Origin: Lindgomyces ingoldianus
Taxonomy: Eukaryota > Ascomycota > Dothideomycetes > Pleosporales > Lindgomycetaceae
DNA: 42,141 nt
NCBI RefSeq assembly: GCF_010093535.1
Contig: NW_022985204.1
Span: 1-42,141 of the forward strand
Direction of reading: 5' to 3'
The notes below the pieces were generated by a model. That model saw only the letters and a program-made list of their open reading frames with translations, was not told the DNA's origin and did not search any database. Shown here in pieces: positions 1 to 11,568 of the stretch. Position 1 is the stretch's first letter, and the number at the start of each line of letters is the position of its first letter. The translations under genes and the position numbers were made by a program.

Positions 1-1740
1 ACTAACAAGCCTATTAGTTTAAATACTTGTCCTATTTTAATTTTAAGATTACTTATTATCCTAGTTAAGATAAAGGGAAACTAGATGCCTTTATAAAGCA
101 ATTCTAAAACATCCTTGCTTAAAAAGAAGCGTAAAAGGCTTAACACTAAACTTTGCTCTAACTTAAGCTATTTTTAGACTTTAACCTAAATAAAATAAAT
201 TAGATAATTAATTAAATTATTACTAATAAGTATCTAAATAATAAATTTATCTAAGAAACCTTAGACCTGCTCTAAAACAGCACTAGTTAGTTAAAAAAAG
301 TAACACTAGCTAACTATAAAAACTAAAATAGTAAGCTGTATTACTGTAACTAACTTATAATCCCTAATTCTAACAAACTAAGAATTAAACTACTCTAAAT
401 TATACATAACTTACCTGTTAGAGGACACCTAGGCAGAGGAAAGACTCTTAACCTACTACAGAGAGAGTACTACTAGCCCCGCATGTTCCATACTGTACGC
501 TAATACGTATTATGTTGCTATACTTGCTGTAAAGTAAAGGCCTTTTAAAAAAGGTATAATAGCCTGCTTAAACTGCTCCTAATCTTTAAACAAGCTTAGA
601 AAGACATATTAATTAATTTTATTATAGACCTACTTTTATCTAAAGGGTACATAAATATTATAGTAGTTGTTAATTACTTAACTAAGTATTAACACTTAAT
701 ACTATATTCCTCTATAACTGCCCCTAATATGGCCTAGTTATTCTACTAATATGTATAGGTTTACTATAGCCTACCTAACATAATTATATTAGACAGAGGT
801 ACACAGTTTGTCTTAGCCTTCTAGGACAAACTCTGTAAACAGCTCTAAATCATCCCCTATCTATCTACAGCTTTTCACCTAGAGACTAACAGCTAGACTA
901 AGAACATAAACGCTGTAATAGAATAAGTCTTACAAGCGTACACAAACTACTAGCAGGACAACTAGGTAAAATAGTTAGCTACAGCATAGTTTAAAGCTAA
1001 TAACATAACATCTAAATTAACACAAGTATCCCTGTTCTTAGCAAACTACAGATACCACCTCTAAATAAAATTTAAACTACCTATAAATACCCCCTAACTA
1101 ACTTATTAATCTGTATAAGTAACAGACATAAACAGACTTATTAATAAGATCTAAAACATATTTAAATATGTTTATAAAAAGCTTACATAGGCTTAAGCTT
1201 TTTAATAAGAGTACGTGAACTAATCTTAAACCCCCGCCCCTGCGTATGCAGCTGGCGAGAAGGTCTAGCTAGACGCTAGAAATATCTAAATAAACTAATA
1301 ATTAAAGAAACTTAATTAGAAGAACCTTAGCCCCTTTACAGTAGCCTATATAGTCTTATTGCACGCTTACTAATTAATCCTACCTAACAGCATAAAGATA
1401 CACTCTGTGTTCTACGTATTATTACTGCGCTAAGCAGCCCCTAAATCTAACTATCTACCTAGACAGCTAAACCTACCACCTAAACCTATTATTATAAACA
1501 ACAAACTAGAATATGTTGTAGAAGATGTTAAATAGATCTAGTTTAACAAAAAGAAATGTATCTATAAATACCTTATAAAATAGACTAGATACAACAAACT
1601 GTTGTGGGAACCTGTAGAAGCCCTGCAAGAGAACTCTGCAGTAACCTAATTCTACACCTAATACCTATCTAAACTAAACCTGTACCCTAACAAAGACAAC
1701 CTAATGCTAGAACTACTAATGTAAAAGATTCCCTTCCTAA
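1..1740 (+). pseudogene. Gypsy-1 pol remnant: integrase plus chromodomain
   Basis: Read on the plus strand with TAG/TAA taken as mutated Gln/Trp, this is the C-terminal part of a Gypsy polyprotein. The zinc-binding region shows a remnant of the Cys pair near 500-540. The catalytic core follows: INFIIDLLLSKGY with the first Asp at 627-629, and ILDRGTQF with the second Asp at 792-794 (the usual Ser before Asp is now Leu). A region resembling the third, Glu-containing motif lies near 876-910. A GPF/GPY-like linker and a chromodomain (YVVEDV... KYLIK... WEPVEAL) occupy about 1505-1625. Chromodomains in such elements steer integration towards methylated histone H3. Dozens of stops make it dead. 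The stretch 1-480 is the RNase H to integrase junction and is too decayed to delimit. Confidence 0.88.
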
Positions 1741-1755
1741 TAAAGGGGGGAGTAC

Positions 1756-2073
1756 TGTCACAGTATCCTCCCTAGATCCCAAACATAACTATATTAGACG
1801 CGTACTAGAGTATTATTAGTGCACGTCTAACATAAACACAACATAACACAGACATAAACTTAAGCACAAACTGCCTTAACACTAACTAAACCTAAAACAG
1901 GCTTAATTTATACCTAAAGCGCTTAGACTTCTAAGCTAAGTATTTAATTACTAATTTCTTTTTAAACCTTCCTGTTCCTCACACAACGTCTTGTACCTAC
2001 CATAATACCTCACGTAGTAATTAAACTAGACCTCTGTGAAGCTCTATAACCTTACTCGTGCACAATCGTGACA
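1756..2073 (+). repeat. Gypsy-1 3' LTR (318 bp)
   Basis: It starts TGTCAC immediately after the polypurine tract and ends GTGACA, a perfect 6-bp terminal inverted repeat with the canonical TG...CA ends. The interior is RIP-mutated. The last 40-50 bp retain TGA and TCG trinucleotides and look unmutated. No second copy of this LTR is present in the window. Confidence 0.85.
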
Positions 2074-2865
2074 GGCGTTATTAAAGCTTACTTAAAGTAA
2101 GTAACAGTTTTAGTGTTATGTATAGCGCGCTTAAACTCTAGCTAAGTGTTTATAGACTTAAGTAAGCTATTACACTACATTTCTCTTTAGATAGATTTTA
2201 AAAGGCAGCTCTATATATAGGTAATTTTAATCTTATAGAGTTTCTCTCTATTAAGAGTTTAGAAAAAAGTGTGTGTTAAAAGGCCTTCTTACTAAAATAG
2301 CTAGGCAATAAAAGTATTAAATTTATTACCTACTTTCTACTTTATATTTTAAAAGTAATAGTAGTTCTTATATTATGTTAAAAAAGAATTCTAAGTAAGC
2401 TTACATACTTTAGTTTAAAGCTAAGCCTAGGTTTTAATAGTGCCTTTATTAATAGCGCAACTAATTAGGTCCTTATAGACTTTAAACTAGATCTAGTTAA
2501 TAATTTATTAAGTTTAAGTAGCAGAGTTGTCTAAAAGGTCTATATATTCCTAGATACTGTTTACATCTCTTACTTAAGTGTCTACCTGCTATAGAGTTAA
2601 AGACTTCTTTAAAAAGCTAAGCTTTAGAGGGGCCTTAATCTTAGACAGCTAACTTAGGATCTTATCTAGGCTAGCTTAGAATTAGAGTTAATCTAGAGTA
2701 GTCCTAAAAGATAGGCTAAGAGTTGCAGACGCTATCTAGGCCTATTTATAAGCTTAACTAATTTCTGCTTCTAGAGCTTCTTTAGCCTTAAGTTAAAAAG
2801 CTTTTGTAAGGAGCAATTATATAAACGCTTTATTAGTTAAAAGTTGCACTAGGACAGCAGTAGAG
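2074..2865. other. Unassigned RIP-mutated DNA, left half
   Basis: AT-rich, with almost no TGA/TGG/TCA/CCA. It is contiguous with 10833-11476 once Gypsy-2 and its TAGAG duplication are removed. On the minus strand, reading TAG as Gln, a fairly open stretch rich in Ala, Leu, Lys and Glu runs over roughly 2860-2560, which could be a gag-like helical region. I do not recognise the protein. It may belong to the element whose LTR end lies at 11568. Confidence 0.4.
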
Positions 2866-3461
2866 TGTTACGGTCTACGGTTGGACCAGCGTAACTCCAC
2901 CAGCAGTGCTCCACAATCTAGCTGGATTGGGACAGGGCTCGCTTATGGACCAGTCGGAAGGCACGGGGGCAGCGCAGCTGCCCGCAATAACGGAGGAATG
3001 CGTCGTCTAATAGGAGGACAGGCCGCGAATCAACAGGAGCTTAAAGGAGCTCTAGGAGTTCGCCTTAGCAGACTACTATAAACTCCCTCTGCTCCCCTTA
3101 GCATCCCTAGCATATGTATATAGTTCTAACATTAAACAGCCTTTAAAAGGTGTGTTTAATGTTTAGTTTATTTCTTATATAAACTAAGTAGCATTTAGCT
3201 TTCTAAAGAGTTGTAATACTATTTATATATTTTACATTATATATACCTTTAATTCTGTCTAATAAGACTGTTTAACCTTAGCCTCTCTACTGCTGCATAA
3301 AGGGTAAACTATAATCTAGTCACTCTATCCCTCTCTAGTAAGCCCATTAGCCTGTACGTAGGACTGTACACCCTACTAGTTAGCCTCTACTACCTGTCCT
3401 ACTCTCCCCCCTTAGGAACATTATAAGACCTAAGTGCTTCTACAAAGTAAGAATTATAACA
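2866..3461 (+). repeat. Gypsy-2 5' LTR
   Basis: Starts TGTTAC and ends ATAACA (GTAACA in the partner LTR), 596 bp, aligned end to end with 10232-10827. The first 250 bases or so, up to about 3120, are GC-richer and unmutated (CGGTC, GGACC, TGGATT, TCGG). The inner part towards the coding region is fully RIP-mutated. The 66-codon open frame at 2881-3081 lies wholly in this spared part and has no recognisable similarity, so I do not treat it as a gene. Confidence 0.95.
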
Positions 3462-3479
3462 TTAAACACTAACCCCTCT

Positions 3480-5700
3480 AAAAAGTATAGATACTTTTTA
3501 ACATAACCTAGATTCTAACATAGCCTATGCAGCCTTATTAGGATTAATAGACATTTCTACCTAAAATAAAGCTATTCTAGCAGATTAAATTAACTCTATC
3601 TAGAAAGACATTAAAAAACTTTGTTAAATTAGTAAAGACATTAGTAAACTAGTAAACCTTTAATAAAAAGTTGCTAGCCTTTGCTAAAAAGTAATAAAAT
3701 TATAAAACCTTTCTAAGCCCTTAAGCCTCTAAGAAGCTACTAACTATGCCTATTAAATACATAAAATATAAGTAGAGTTAGTAAAAATCTAGAATATTTT
3801 TACTAAAAAAGCAAGTGTTGCAGCTAAAAAGACTTTAAAACTAGCTCTTTTAAAGCCTTTTAAAGAATTACTAAAAAACCTTTGCCTATTTTTTATAAGA
3901 TGCTACCTTTACATGTAATATAATAAAAAAGCATTTTAAACTAACATAGAAATAATATTCTAGATAGGACTATACTTAGAAGGCCCTTTTATAATCTAGT
4001 TCTAACTACATGTAGATAATTAAATAGATTATAGAGCTAATAGTGCACTACTTAATTCTAAAATAAAGAAAGTATTTAGTAATGTTAAAAACTTTAAAGT
4101 AGCCCTAACAGCTATCTATAAAACTCTAGATAAAAAAAGGATTGCTGCTAATAAACTAAATACTATAAAGTAAAGTAACAGCATAGTTTAAAACTACGCA
4201 GCACACTTTAGAGAACAGCTAGCCATCTACAGATAGAATAACTAGAAAGCCTTATGCTGCATGTTTTATAATAGGCTAAATAATAAAGTAAAAGATAAAT
4301 TTATGCATGTTAATAAGCTAACTAGACTAGATAACTACATTATAAAAGTAATAACTTACAACAACTATTATAAAGAATGTAAAAAAGAAAAATAATAAAA
4401 GAGAACTCTTTAAAAGCTAGAGTTTGTTCTAAAGAAAAAAAAACCTTTATAGTATAATAAAAAGCTAATAGACCTTAGTTACATAAGGCATATATAAAGC
4501 CCCTTTTTTAAAAAAAACTAAGTCTTAAGACGTAATAGGCCGCCTTTAATAAAGAAATAGTAAAAGTAGTTAGAGAACAAGGCCTACCTAAACTATAAAA
4601 AAGTAGAACATTTCTGCTAAAACTACCTAGACTTTTAAAAGAGGGAGAATAAAAATACTACTGTAATAATAAAAACTATTACTACTAAATACAGCCTTAT
4701 AAATAAGAAAATATTAGAAAGACTAGACAATAGACTCTACTAGTAATGTAAAAGAAACTATTTTTTAAACAACTGCCTAAAAGCATACTAGAAGGTAGTT
4801 ATTTAAAACTTTAGTAGGCTAAACATAGTGTTACAAGACCTTATAATTTTTAAAAGATATAAAGAAGAGACTTAGATCTAAGAATATATTATAAATGTTT
4901 AAAAAAGAGAAAAACAGTTCCCTTTCTAAGACTAGACCTTTAGTACTTTAGCAAAAGAACTTTCTAAAAGGTTTTAGAAATGTAAATGCTAAAAGTGCAG
5001 TTTATAACATAACTACTTAAGTTATTACATAGTTATGCTTTACTAGATAAATATTAGTAATAACTACTTTATGTTTAACATTATACAGCAGATAGCTAAA
5101 GTTAAATATAATATTATAAATAAAGAAGAATAATAGTAGTTCTTTATAAGAATTTAAGATTAGAAACTAGAAGGATTAGGTAAACTTGCCTAGTTTAAAG
5201 TTCTAAAACTAGTACTTAAAAAGCCTAAGACACTACTTCTAAGCCTAGTAATTAGTAAAAAGGCCTTAGTAATGTAATAAAGCTATAGTTAGTGTACACT
5301 CTGTAGAAATAAAGCCTATAGCACTAATAATTGCTAATAGAAGGAACACCCTGTTTAGATAGTACAAACACAGGAATACCCCTAGTAGACCTAGGAAAGC
5401 CCTCTTAACACCCTACACAGACCTAATAACTGTCTATACCCCTAGTACTAGTGCACACAACGTTACTGCCTTAAGCATTAGGATAATAAGCACTAAACAG
5501 GCTAGTAGCTTACATAGGAAAAGAATTACAATAGTTGCCTATAGTAGGGAACAGCCTTAGCCTACAAAACTATAAACTGTTACACCTGCTAAACTGCCCC
5601 TTTATACAAGCAGGAAAAATAGGCAGTATGTAAAGAACAAAATAATTACAGGTTCTACTATTTTTAGTAAAAAGTAGTAAGAAAAGAAGACTATCTAACA
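3480..5700 (+). pseudogene. Gypsy-2 gag remnant with zinc-knuckle region
   Basis: Gag is the structural nucleocapsid precursor. The stretch between the 5' LTR and the protease reads in the plus direction only if TAG/TAA stops are ignored. A CCHC-type knuckle is visible at 5293-5334: CTLCRNKAYSTNNC, with the expected Gly-His altered to Ala-Tyr. Further Cys/His clusters follow (CTQRYCLKH near 5450-5475, CYTC near 5580), making the C-terminal part unusually Cys-rich. Ends are approximate because no start codon can be trusted. Assignment rests on position before the protease and on the knuckle. Confidence 0.6.
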
Positions 5701-5799
5701 TTTTATTACTTAGTTAAAAACTATAAATGTAAAGCAGCTAACTACTGCAACTAAGAACATTAAATTTATAAAAAAGAGAAAGATAAGTTTAATAATAAC

Positions 5800-8700
5800 T
5801 TATAAAATGTTAACTTTTACTCTCTTTTAGATAATAAAGTCTTTTATAATGTATTAGCCCTAGTTGCAGTAGGATAAGAGGCAGGACATAGTCTAATAAC
5901 CACCTTCACGTATAAAGGACAGCCTAGGCTAGCTCTTATAGACAGCAGGTGCACGTTTACTGTAATAGACAAAGACTAGGTAGACAAATAAGGCATTCTA
6001 TTGTAAATAAAAAAAGACCTGTTTAAAGTAACCCTTACTAACACATCTTTAATTAAGTATAGTAAAGAATAGATTAACCTAGAAACATATAAAAAAGACT
6101 TTAAAACTTTAAATATAAAAAACTAAAGGTCTATAAACATACTCCTGCTAGAAGGCAAGTATAATGTAATTTTAGGCTATAACTAGCTTAAAACACACAA
6201 CTTTGTAATTAACTAGAGGATAATAACTATAAAAAACCCTAATAACTACACACACATAACCTAGTTAGTATGCTATAAGAATTTATACCTAGACTATAAA
6301 CAAGTCAAACAGGGTAGCAGTTACTTCCCTAAGAAAAAGAAACTTTAGAAATTCCCTTACTAGAAGCTAAAAGCCTTAGCAGTAAGAATAATAAAAAAGG
6401 AACTTAAGAAAGTCTCTTATAAAGAAATTAAACCTAATAAAAATGTAAAATAGATTAGCATTTTCTAAATCTAAAATAAAAGAAGTATTTCTTTTAAGTA
6501 TAAAGATTATAAGGACATATTTAAAACACTAGAAGATCTAGAAGAGCTACTACTTTACTAGCTCTAGAATTACACTATTAACCTAATAAAAGACTATAAC
6601 TTAAAAACCTATAAACTTTGCCCTCTAATAAAGACATAAAAGGAAGCCTTGCAGAAATACGTTAACTAAATGCTAGCATAAGGCTATATTAGAGAAAGTT
6701 ACAGTTTAGTTGCTTTAGCTATAGTCTTTGCAAAAAAAAAAAAAAAGGAAAAATCTAAGTTTACTAAGACTATAGAACTCTAAATAATAACATAATTTAA
6801 GATTAGTTTCCTTTACTTATTATATAAGACATTATAAACTAACTAAAAGGGACCTAGTACTTTACAAAGTTTAATGTACAAGATAGATTTAATAAGATAA
6901 AAATAAGAGAAGAAAATAAGTAGCTTACAGCATTTAGAACTTTATAGAGACTTTATAAGTTACTAGTAATGCTGTTTAGCCTAATAAACGCTCTAGCAAC
7001 ATTCTAGTAAATTATTAATATAGCTCTTAACTTATATTTTAATGTCTTTACTCTAGTATATCTAGATAACATCCTTATCTACTTAAAAGATACCCTAGAG
7101 GACTATGTATAGAAGGTATAAAAAGTCTTAGAATAGCTTAGAAAGTATAGACTCTACTTACAGCTCTCTAAATATAAATTTTACATTACTAAAATAGAAT
7201 ACTTAAGATTTATAATTAATAGCAAAGAAATAAAAATTAACCTAGCTAAAGTATAGAAGGTACTTAAGCAGCTAGAACCTATAATAGTTAAGAAAGTAAA
7301 GGGATTTCTTAGACTATTAGAATATATTAGATAAATAATTAAGAACTATTTAAAAATTACTATACTATTAACAAACACTACTACTAAGGAATAGGCTATA
7401 GTAAAATTTATTTAGACCTTATAAATAAATAAAGCATTTATAGCGCTAAAATAAGCTATAATAGCTAAACTAGTGCTAAGGATGTATAACCTTTAATTAG
7501 ACACTAAAATCCACACAGACGCATCTCTAAAAGCCAGCAGAGCTGCGTTTTATTAGAAACAGGAAGACAGAAAATAGCACCTAGTAGTGTACTATTCTGC
7601 TAAGTTCTTAGGACCTAAAGCAGAATACAGCATACCTAATAAAGAGCTAAAAGCAATATTAAACGCTGTAAAAGTATAGGCTATAGAACTACACAGAATA
7701 GCAAAACTCTTCTACATTATAACTAACTATGTAAATCTAGTTATGTTCTTAACTGTAAAGAAGCTATTGCTAATGCACATAAGATAGGTAATAAAGATTA
7801 CATAATTTAATTATATTATTAAGCATGTTCTAGAAACATAGAACTAACAAGCTAACGCTTTTAGCTAAAGGCTAGACTACTTTAATAGAAGAGAAGAAGA
7901 AACTAAGAAATTTACGCTTTTTAAAGAAACTAATAAAGAATAAATCTATAATAGGCTTAGACTTATAGAAGAATTTTACATGCTTATAGTAAATAAGTAA
8001 GGATAAAAAAACCTAATCTAGGAATACTATAAATCCCTAATGTTTAAACACCTAGGAATAGGCACCCTTTAAAAGAAATTAAGGGCTGCTATACTACAAC
8101 AAATACTAAAAGTAAAGCAACTATGTATAGAGGTGTTTAGAGAATGTAACACCTGCAATAAAAATAACTTATAAAGGCATAAAACTTATAGATACCTATA
8201 ACTAATTAAAGCACTAAAGTTACTATAGATAATAATTATAATAGACTTTATTACTAAACTACCCCTGTCTAAGGAACTAGGAACAGAAAAGATGTGTAAT
8301 ATAATTACAGTAGCTTTTAATAAAACTACTAAATATCTACACACCTAGCTATTAAAAAAAATAATAATAGCTAAAAAATTTATTTATAAACTAAAGTAAA
8401 ACATAATATTAGTGTATAGATACTTTAAGATTATTATTTTTAACTAAAATAAGCTGTTTACTAGCAGTTTTTAGAAAGCAGTAATAGGCACTTTAGTATA
8501 ACACACAAGCTGTTAATAGCTTACTACCCTTAAATAGATAGCTAGACTAAGAGAGTAAACGCAGAAGTAGAAAAATACCTAAAGAAGTACATTTTCTATA
8601 CTTAGTATAACTAGGCAGAATAGCTTTTAATAGCACAGTTAGCTATTAACAACATAAAGTTAGCTATAATAAAAGAAACACTATATAAAGCTAATTTTAG

Positions 8701-9540
8701 ATATAACCCCTACTTTATGCTATAAAGAAACTAGCCTATAGACCCCTAGAAATTAATAGACTAGCTAAAAAATTTATAATGTATACATAAAAAATTAGCA
8801 ATAGAAGCTAGATTTAGTAGAGAGATAATAGAAAAATACACAAACAAATTATAACAGCTAGGACTAGAGATCTACCTAGAGGACTATGCATACTTTAATA
8901 CTAAGAACCTTAAGATACCCTAACCTTTAAAGAAGCTAGCAAAGAAAAGGATAGGACTATATAAAGTTTTTTAAACCTAGTAAGACAACTGCAAACTTAA
9001 GCTTCCTCTGTATATAAAGATACACCTATAGTTTTATGTCTCTAGATTAGAAAAAGCACCTAAAGAAATTCCTTTATCTATGTAAAAATAAAAAGACAAG
9101 GAAACAAAGTATAAAGTTAAACATATTATTAGCAATTAAAGAAACTAGAAAAAATTTCTAGTAAAATAAAAAAAGTAGCTTACTAGTAAAAACATATAAA
9201 AACTAGCTAAGAATTTGCAGAACGCGCAGCTATTAGTATAAAAGTACTTTTAGGCTTGTCTAAAAGAAACTAGCTAGGCAATAAGGCACCTATATTAAAA
9301 GAAATAGCTACATTATTACTAGATAGCAGCAGCCTTTAAAGATAAGTCCTAGCTAATAAGGGCTAAGAAGGAGGACAGCTTTTTACCTTAGCCTTAAGAG
9401 CTTCTATCTTGTCTAAGGAGAAGAGGTCCTCCTTTAAGTACTTTACACGCTAAGCCTTTAGTAGATCTAAGAACTTTTAGATCTAATCCTGTCTAGAACA
9501 CTTCCTAGCTGTTACCTCTAAAGTTGCCTAAACTTAACGC
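5800..9540 (+). pseudogene. Gypsy-2 pol remnant: PR-RT-RNase H-IN-chromodomain
   Basis: The polyprotein order is legible despite many stops. The aspartic protease shows LIDSRCTF (5932-5955; the family has Asp-Ser/Thr-Gly, so Gly is now Arg). The reverse transcriptase palm has VYLDNILIYL at 7056-7085, where the family has Tyr-Leu-Asp-Asp. RNase H has HTDAS near 7513-7527 and a conserved Glu/Lys-Glu-Leu region near 7640. The integrase has Cys-x2-Cys (CNTC, 8145-8156) and IIIDFITKLPLS with the first catalytic Asp at 8243-8245. A chromodomain (YKVKHIISN... FLVK... KNLQNAQLLV) occupies about 9107-9262. The catalytic-residue losses (Gly to Arg, Asp to Asn) are G-to-A changes, as RIP on the opposite strand predicts. 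The C-terminal limit is uncertain. Confidence 0.93.
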
Positions 9541-9558
9541 AACATCTCTTCTCTAAGC

Positions 9559-9833
9559 TGTGACGGTCCTACGCAGAGAGCTCTGTCGCGCGTCACATGA
9601 CGAGCTGCCCGTGCAGCCAATCAGGATATAGGGGGTGCGACTGGCGCAACGCTATTGGTTCGCTTAGCGCTAGCGTCCTTGCTAGCGCCTCAGCGCCGCG
9701 AGCACTTCTTCTGCAGAGCTGCCCTTAAAGCTCCCTTTCTCCTCTCTATCTTAGTGTAGCTGAAATAGAGCCGACCTACTCTGCCTTGCTTCCCCAGCTC
9801 TATACGGTAGTAGAGACAGTGCTTGTCATCACA
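9559..9833. repeat. Solo LTR, 275 bp, unmutated, inside Gypsy-2
   Basis: Ends are TGTGAC and ATCACA, flanked by a perfect 5-bp duplication TAAGC (9554-9558 and 9834-9838). It is markedly GC-rich with many CpG, TGG and CCA, in sharp contrast to the surrounding Gypsy-2 sequence. No internal retroelement sequence accompanies it, so it is a solo LTR left by LTR-LTR recombination, or a very small non-autonomous element. Lack of RIP fits either a young insertion or a length too short to trigger RIP. Orientation cannot be decided. Confidence 0.9.
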
Positions 9834-9838
9834 TAAGC

Positions 9839-10231
9839 TTTTACTTACAAACCCTTGCAGTAGCAGCCTTCTAAAAGAGCGTCTCCCTCTCCTTCTTTAA
9901 CTAATTTTATGTAGTGTTAGAAATAAAAGCATTACACTTGCTATGCTTTTTTACACACTTAATATATTTATTTAAGGATAAAGTTAACACATAGAATAAC
10001 CCTAAGAATTAGTAAGTGCTGTAGGGCCTTATCTTTATCTAATAAAGAGGATTAAAGCAGAGGGTAACATAAAAACAATAAGATAAGTAGGACTAATAAG
10101 CTATTTAGTTTAAAAAAGACAGATGTTAAGAATGCCTTTTAGTAGGGAAGCGCTTACTTTATAAATAAACTTTTACTAACACAGTTGTGTAAGCAGAGTA
10201 GTAAGGATGCTGCTAAAGAGAAGGGGCAGCG
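9839..10231 (+). other. Gypsy-2 3' untranslated region and polypurine tract
   Basis: The sequence between the nested solo LTR and the 3' LTR has no recognisable coding signal. Just upstream of the LTR, 10215-10231 is purine-rich (AAAGAGAAGGGGCAGCG), as expected for the plus-strand primer of reverse transcription. Confidence 0.6.
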
Positions 10232-10827
10232 TGTTACAGTCTATAGTTAGACTAGTGTAACTCTACTAGCAGTGCTCTATAATCTAGCTGGATTAGGACA
10301 GGGCTTGCTTATAGACTAGTTAGAAGGCACAGGGGCAGCGCAGCTGCCTGCAATAACAGAGGAATGCGTTGTCTAATAGGAGGACAGGCTGCAAATTAAC
10401 AGGAGCTTAAAGGAGCTCTAAAAGTTCGCCTTAGCAGACTACTATAAACTCCCTCTGCTCCCCTTAGCATCCCTAGCATATATATATAGTTCTAATATTA
10501 AATAACTTTTAAGAGGTGTGTTTAATGTTTAGTTTATTTCTTACATAGACTAAGTAGCATTTAGCTTTTTAAAAAGTTATAATACTATTTTATATCTTAC
10601 ATTATATATACCTCTAATTCTGTCTAATAGGACTGTTTAACCCTAGCCTTTTTACTACTATATAAAGGGTAAACTATAATCTAGTCACTCTATCCCTCTC
10701 TAATAAGCCCATTAGCCTGTACGTAGGACTGTACACCCTACCGGTTGGCCTCTACCACCCGTTCTACTCCCCCCCCCCTAGGAACATCACAAGACCTGAG
10801 TGCTTCTACAAAGTAAGGATTGTAACA
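10232..10827 (+). repeat. Gypsy-2 3' LTR
   Basis: 596 bp, TGTTAC...GTAACA, partner of 2866-3461. Here the mutation pattern is the mirror image of the 5' LTR: the inner part is RIP-mutated, while roughly the last 100 bp (about 10720-10827) keep TCA, TGA, CCG and GG-rich motifs and a C9 run. Confidence 0.95.
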
Positions 10828-10832
10828 TAGAG

Positions 10833-11459
10833 CTAGTTTAGGCCTGCTCTAGAAGGGTACTGCGGCGTATTGCGTTTACCCCTGTTACTAACAGTTACTG
10901 TAAGTAGCCTATAAGAAGCTAACTAGCAGTCCCTAGAGTTCTAAAACCTAGGGGGCTTAGTGTGATAAGAGGGTTGTTTAATCCTTATCTAGTGTGACCT
11001 AAAGAGTTTCTAGGTTTAGTCTAACTGCGTCCCTAACAGTTTCTAAGGTCTTGCTTATCCCCTAACTTAAAAACTTAGTGTTCCTTATTTTCTACCTCTT
11101 ATACTTGCTAATCTAGTAGAATTTAGTTAAGGCGCTAGGACGTAAGGTGCTTAAGGAGTTAAGCACTAGGGTTGTTATAGGGCGTCTCTAGAACAGCCTT
11201 AGAAGGGGTAGTGGCCGTGGCCCTGCTTTTGCGTGTGCAACTGCTGTTAGCTATTATTGTTATAGCTCTTTAATTAAGGTGGAGCTTAAGGAGCAGTAGT
11301 AGAAGTAGCCTTCTATTCTTTAAACTAACTGCGTCTCTATAGGAGAGTATAAAGGATTTAAATTGTAAGAGCACTGTAAAGCAGGAAGCGTAAAGCGTAG
11401 AAGAGGGTACAGGATAGTATTAATAGACAAATCCTTAAGGAGACTTAGGGGTTCGTAAG
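10833..11459. other. Unassigned RIP-mutated DNA, right half
   Basis: Continuous with 2074-2865 across the Gypsy-2 insertion site. Mutated but somewhat GC-richer than the Copia DNA. I recognise no protein on either strand. Its position just inside an LTR end (11568) suggests it is the 3' portion of the element that owns that LTR. Confidence 0.4.
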
Positions 11460-11568
11460 AGGATATATATATATATGTGCTGGGGCACGTGACGGGACGT
11501 CATGTGCCCAAGGCTGGGCCGAGGGCTCTCTGGGGAGAGTCCGAGGCATGTCCAAGCTGACCGTGACA
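11460..11568 (+). repeat. 3' end of an otherwise unseen LTR element
   Basis: An alternating AT run (about 11462-11476, TATA-like) is followed by about 90 bp of unmutated GC-rich DNA ending CCGTGACA. Immediately after, Copia-1 sequence starts in mid-element (the position matching about 30379 in Copia-4). A GTGACA end abutting interrupted host sequence is what a 3' LTR boundary looks like. The expected partner TGTCACGG is not found in the window, so the LTR start and the element's left end are unknown. An imperfect inverted repeat (GGCACGTGAC / GTCATGTGCC) lies within it. Confidence 0.6.

Larger units (their letters stand above)
1..2073 (+). mobile_element. Gypsy-1: 3' part of a chromodomain Gypsy LTR retrotransposon
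   Basis: The 5' part lies outside the window. What remains is the end of pol (integrase and chromodomain), a polypurine tract (AAAGGGGGGA, 1742-1751) and a 3' LTR. Gene order and the C-terminal chromodomain place it in the Metaviridae chromovirus group (family knowledge). It is saturated with RIP-type changes, so nothing is translatable. The left target duplication cannot be checked; the five bases after the LTR are GGCGT. It appears to be inserted in the unassigned DNA that continues at 2074. Confidence 0.9.
2866..10827 (+). mobile_element. Gypsy-2: complete chromodomain Gypsy retrotransposon
   Basis: A complete 7962-bp element bounded by two 596-bp LTRs and by a perfect 5-bp target duplication TAGAG (2861-2865 and 10828-10832). 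The order is LTR, gag, protease, reverse transcriptase, RNase H, integrase, chromodomain, purine tract, LTR. A 275-bp solo LTR plus its duplication is nested at 9554-9833, so the element itself is about 7.68 kb. Decay is of RIP type throughout, except near the outer ends of the two LTRs and in the nested solo LTR. I could not identify a convincing tRNA primer-binding site after 3461. Confidence 0.95.

Noticed and set aside
2881..3081. Open frame of 66 codons
   Set aside because: It lies in the spared part of the Gypsy-2 LTR, the matching frame in the other LTR is broken, and there is no recognisable domain.
3462..3480. tRNA primer-binding site after the Gypsy-2 5' LTR
   Set aside because: The bases do not convincingly complement a tRNA 3' end, and RIP could have altered them either way.
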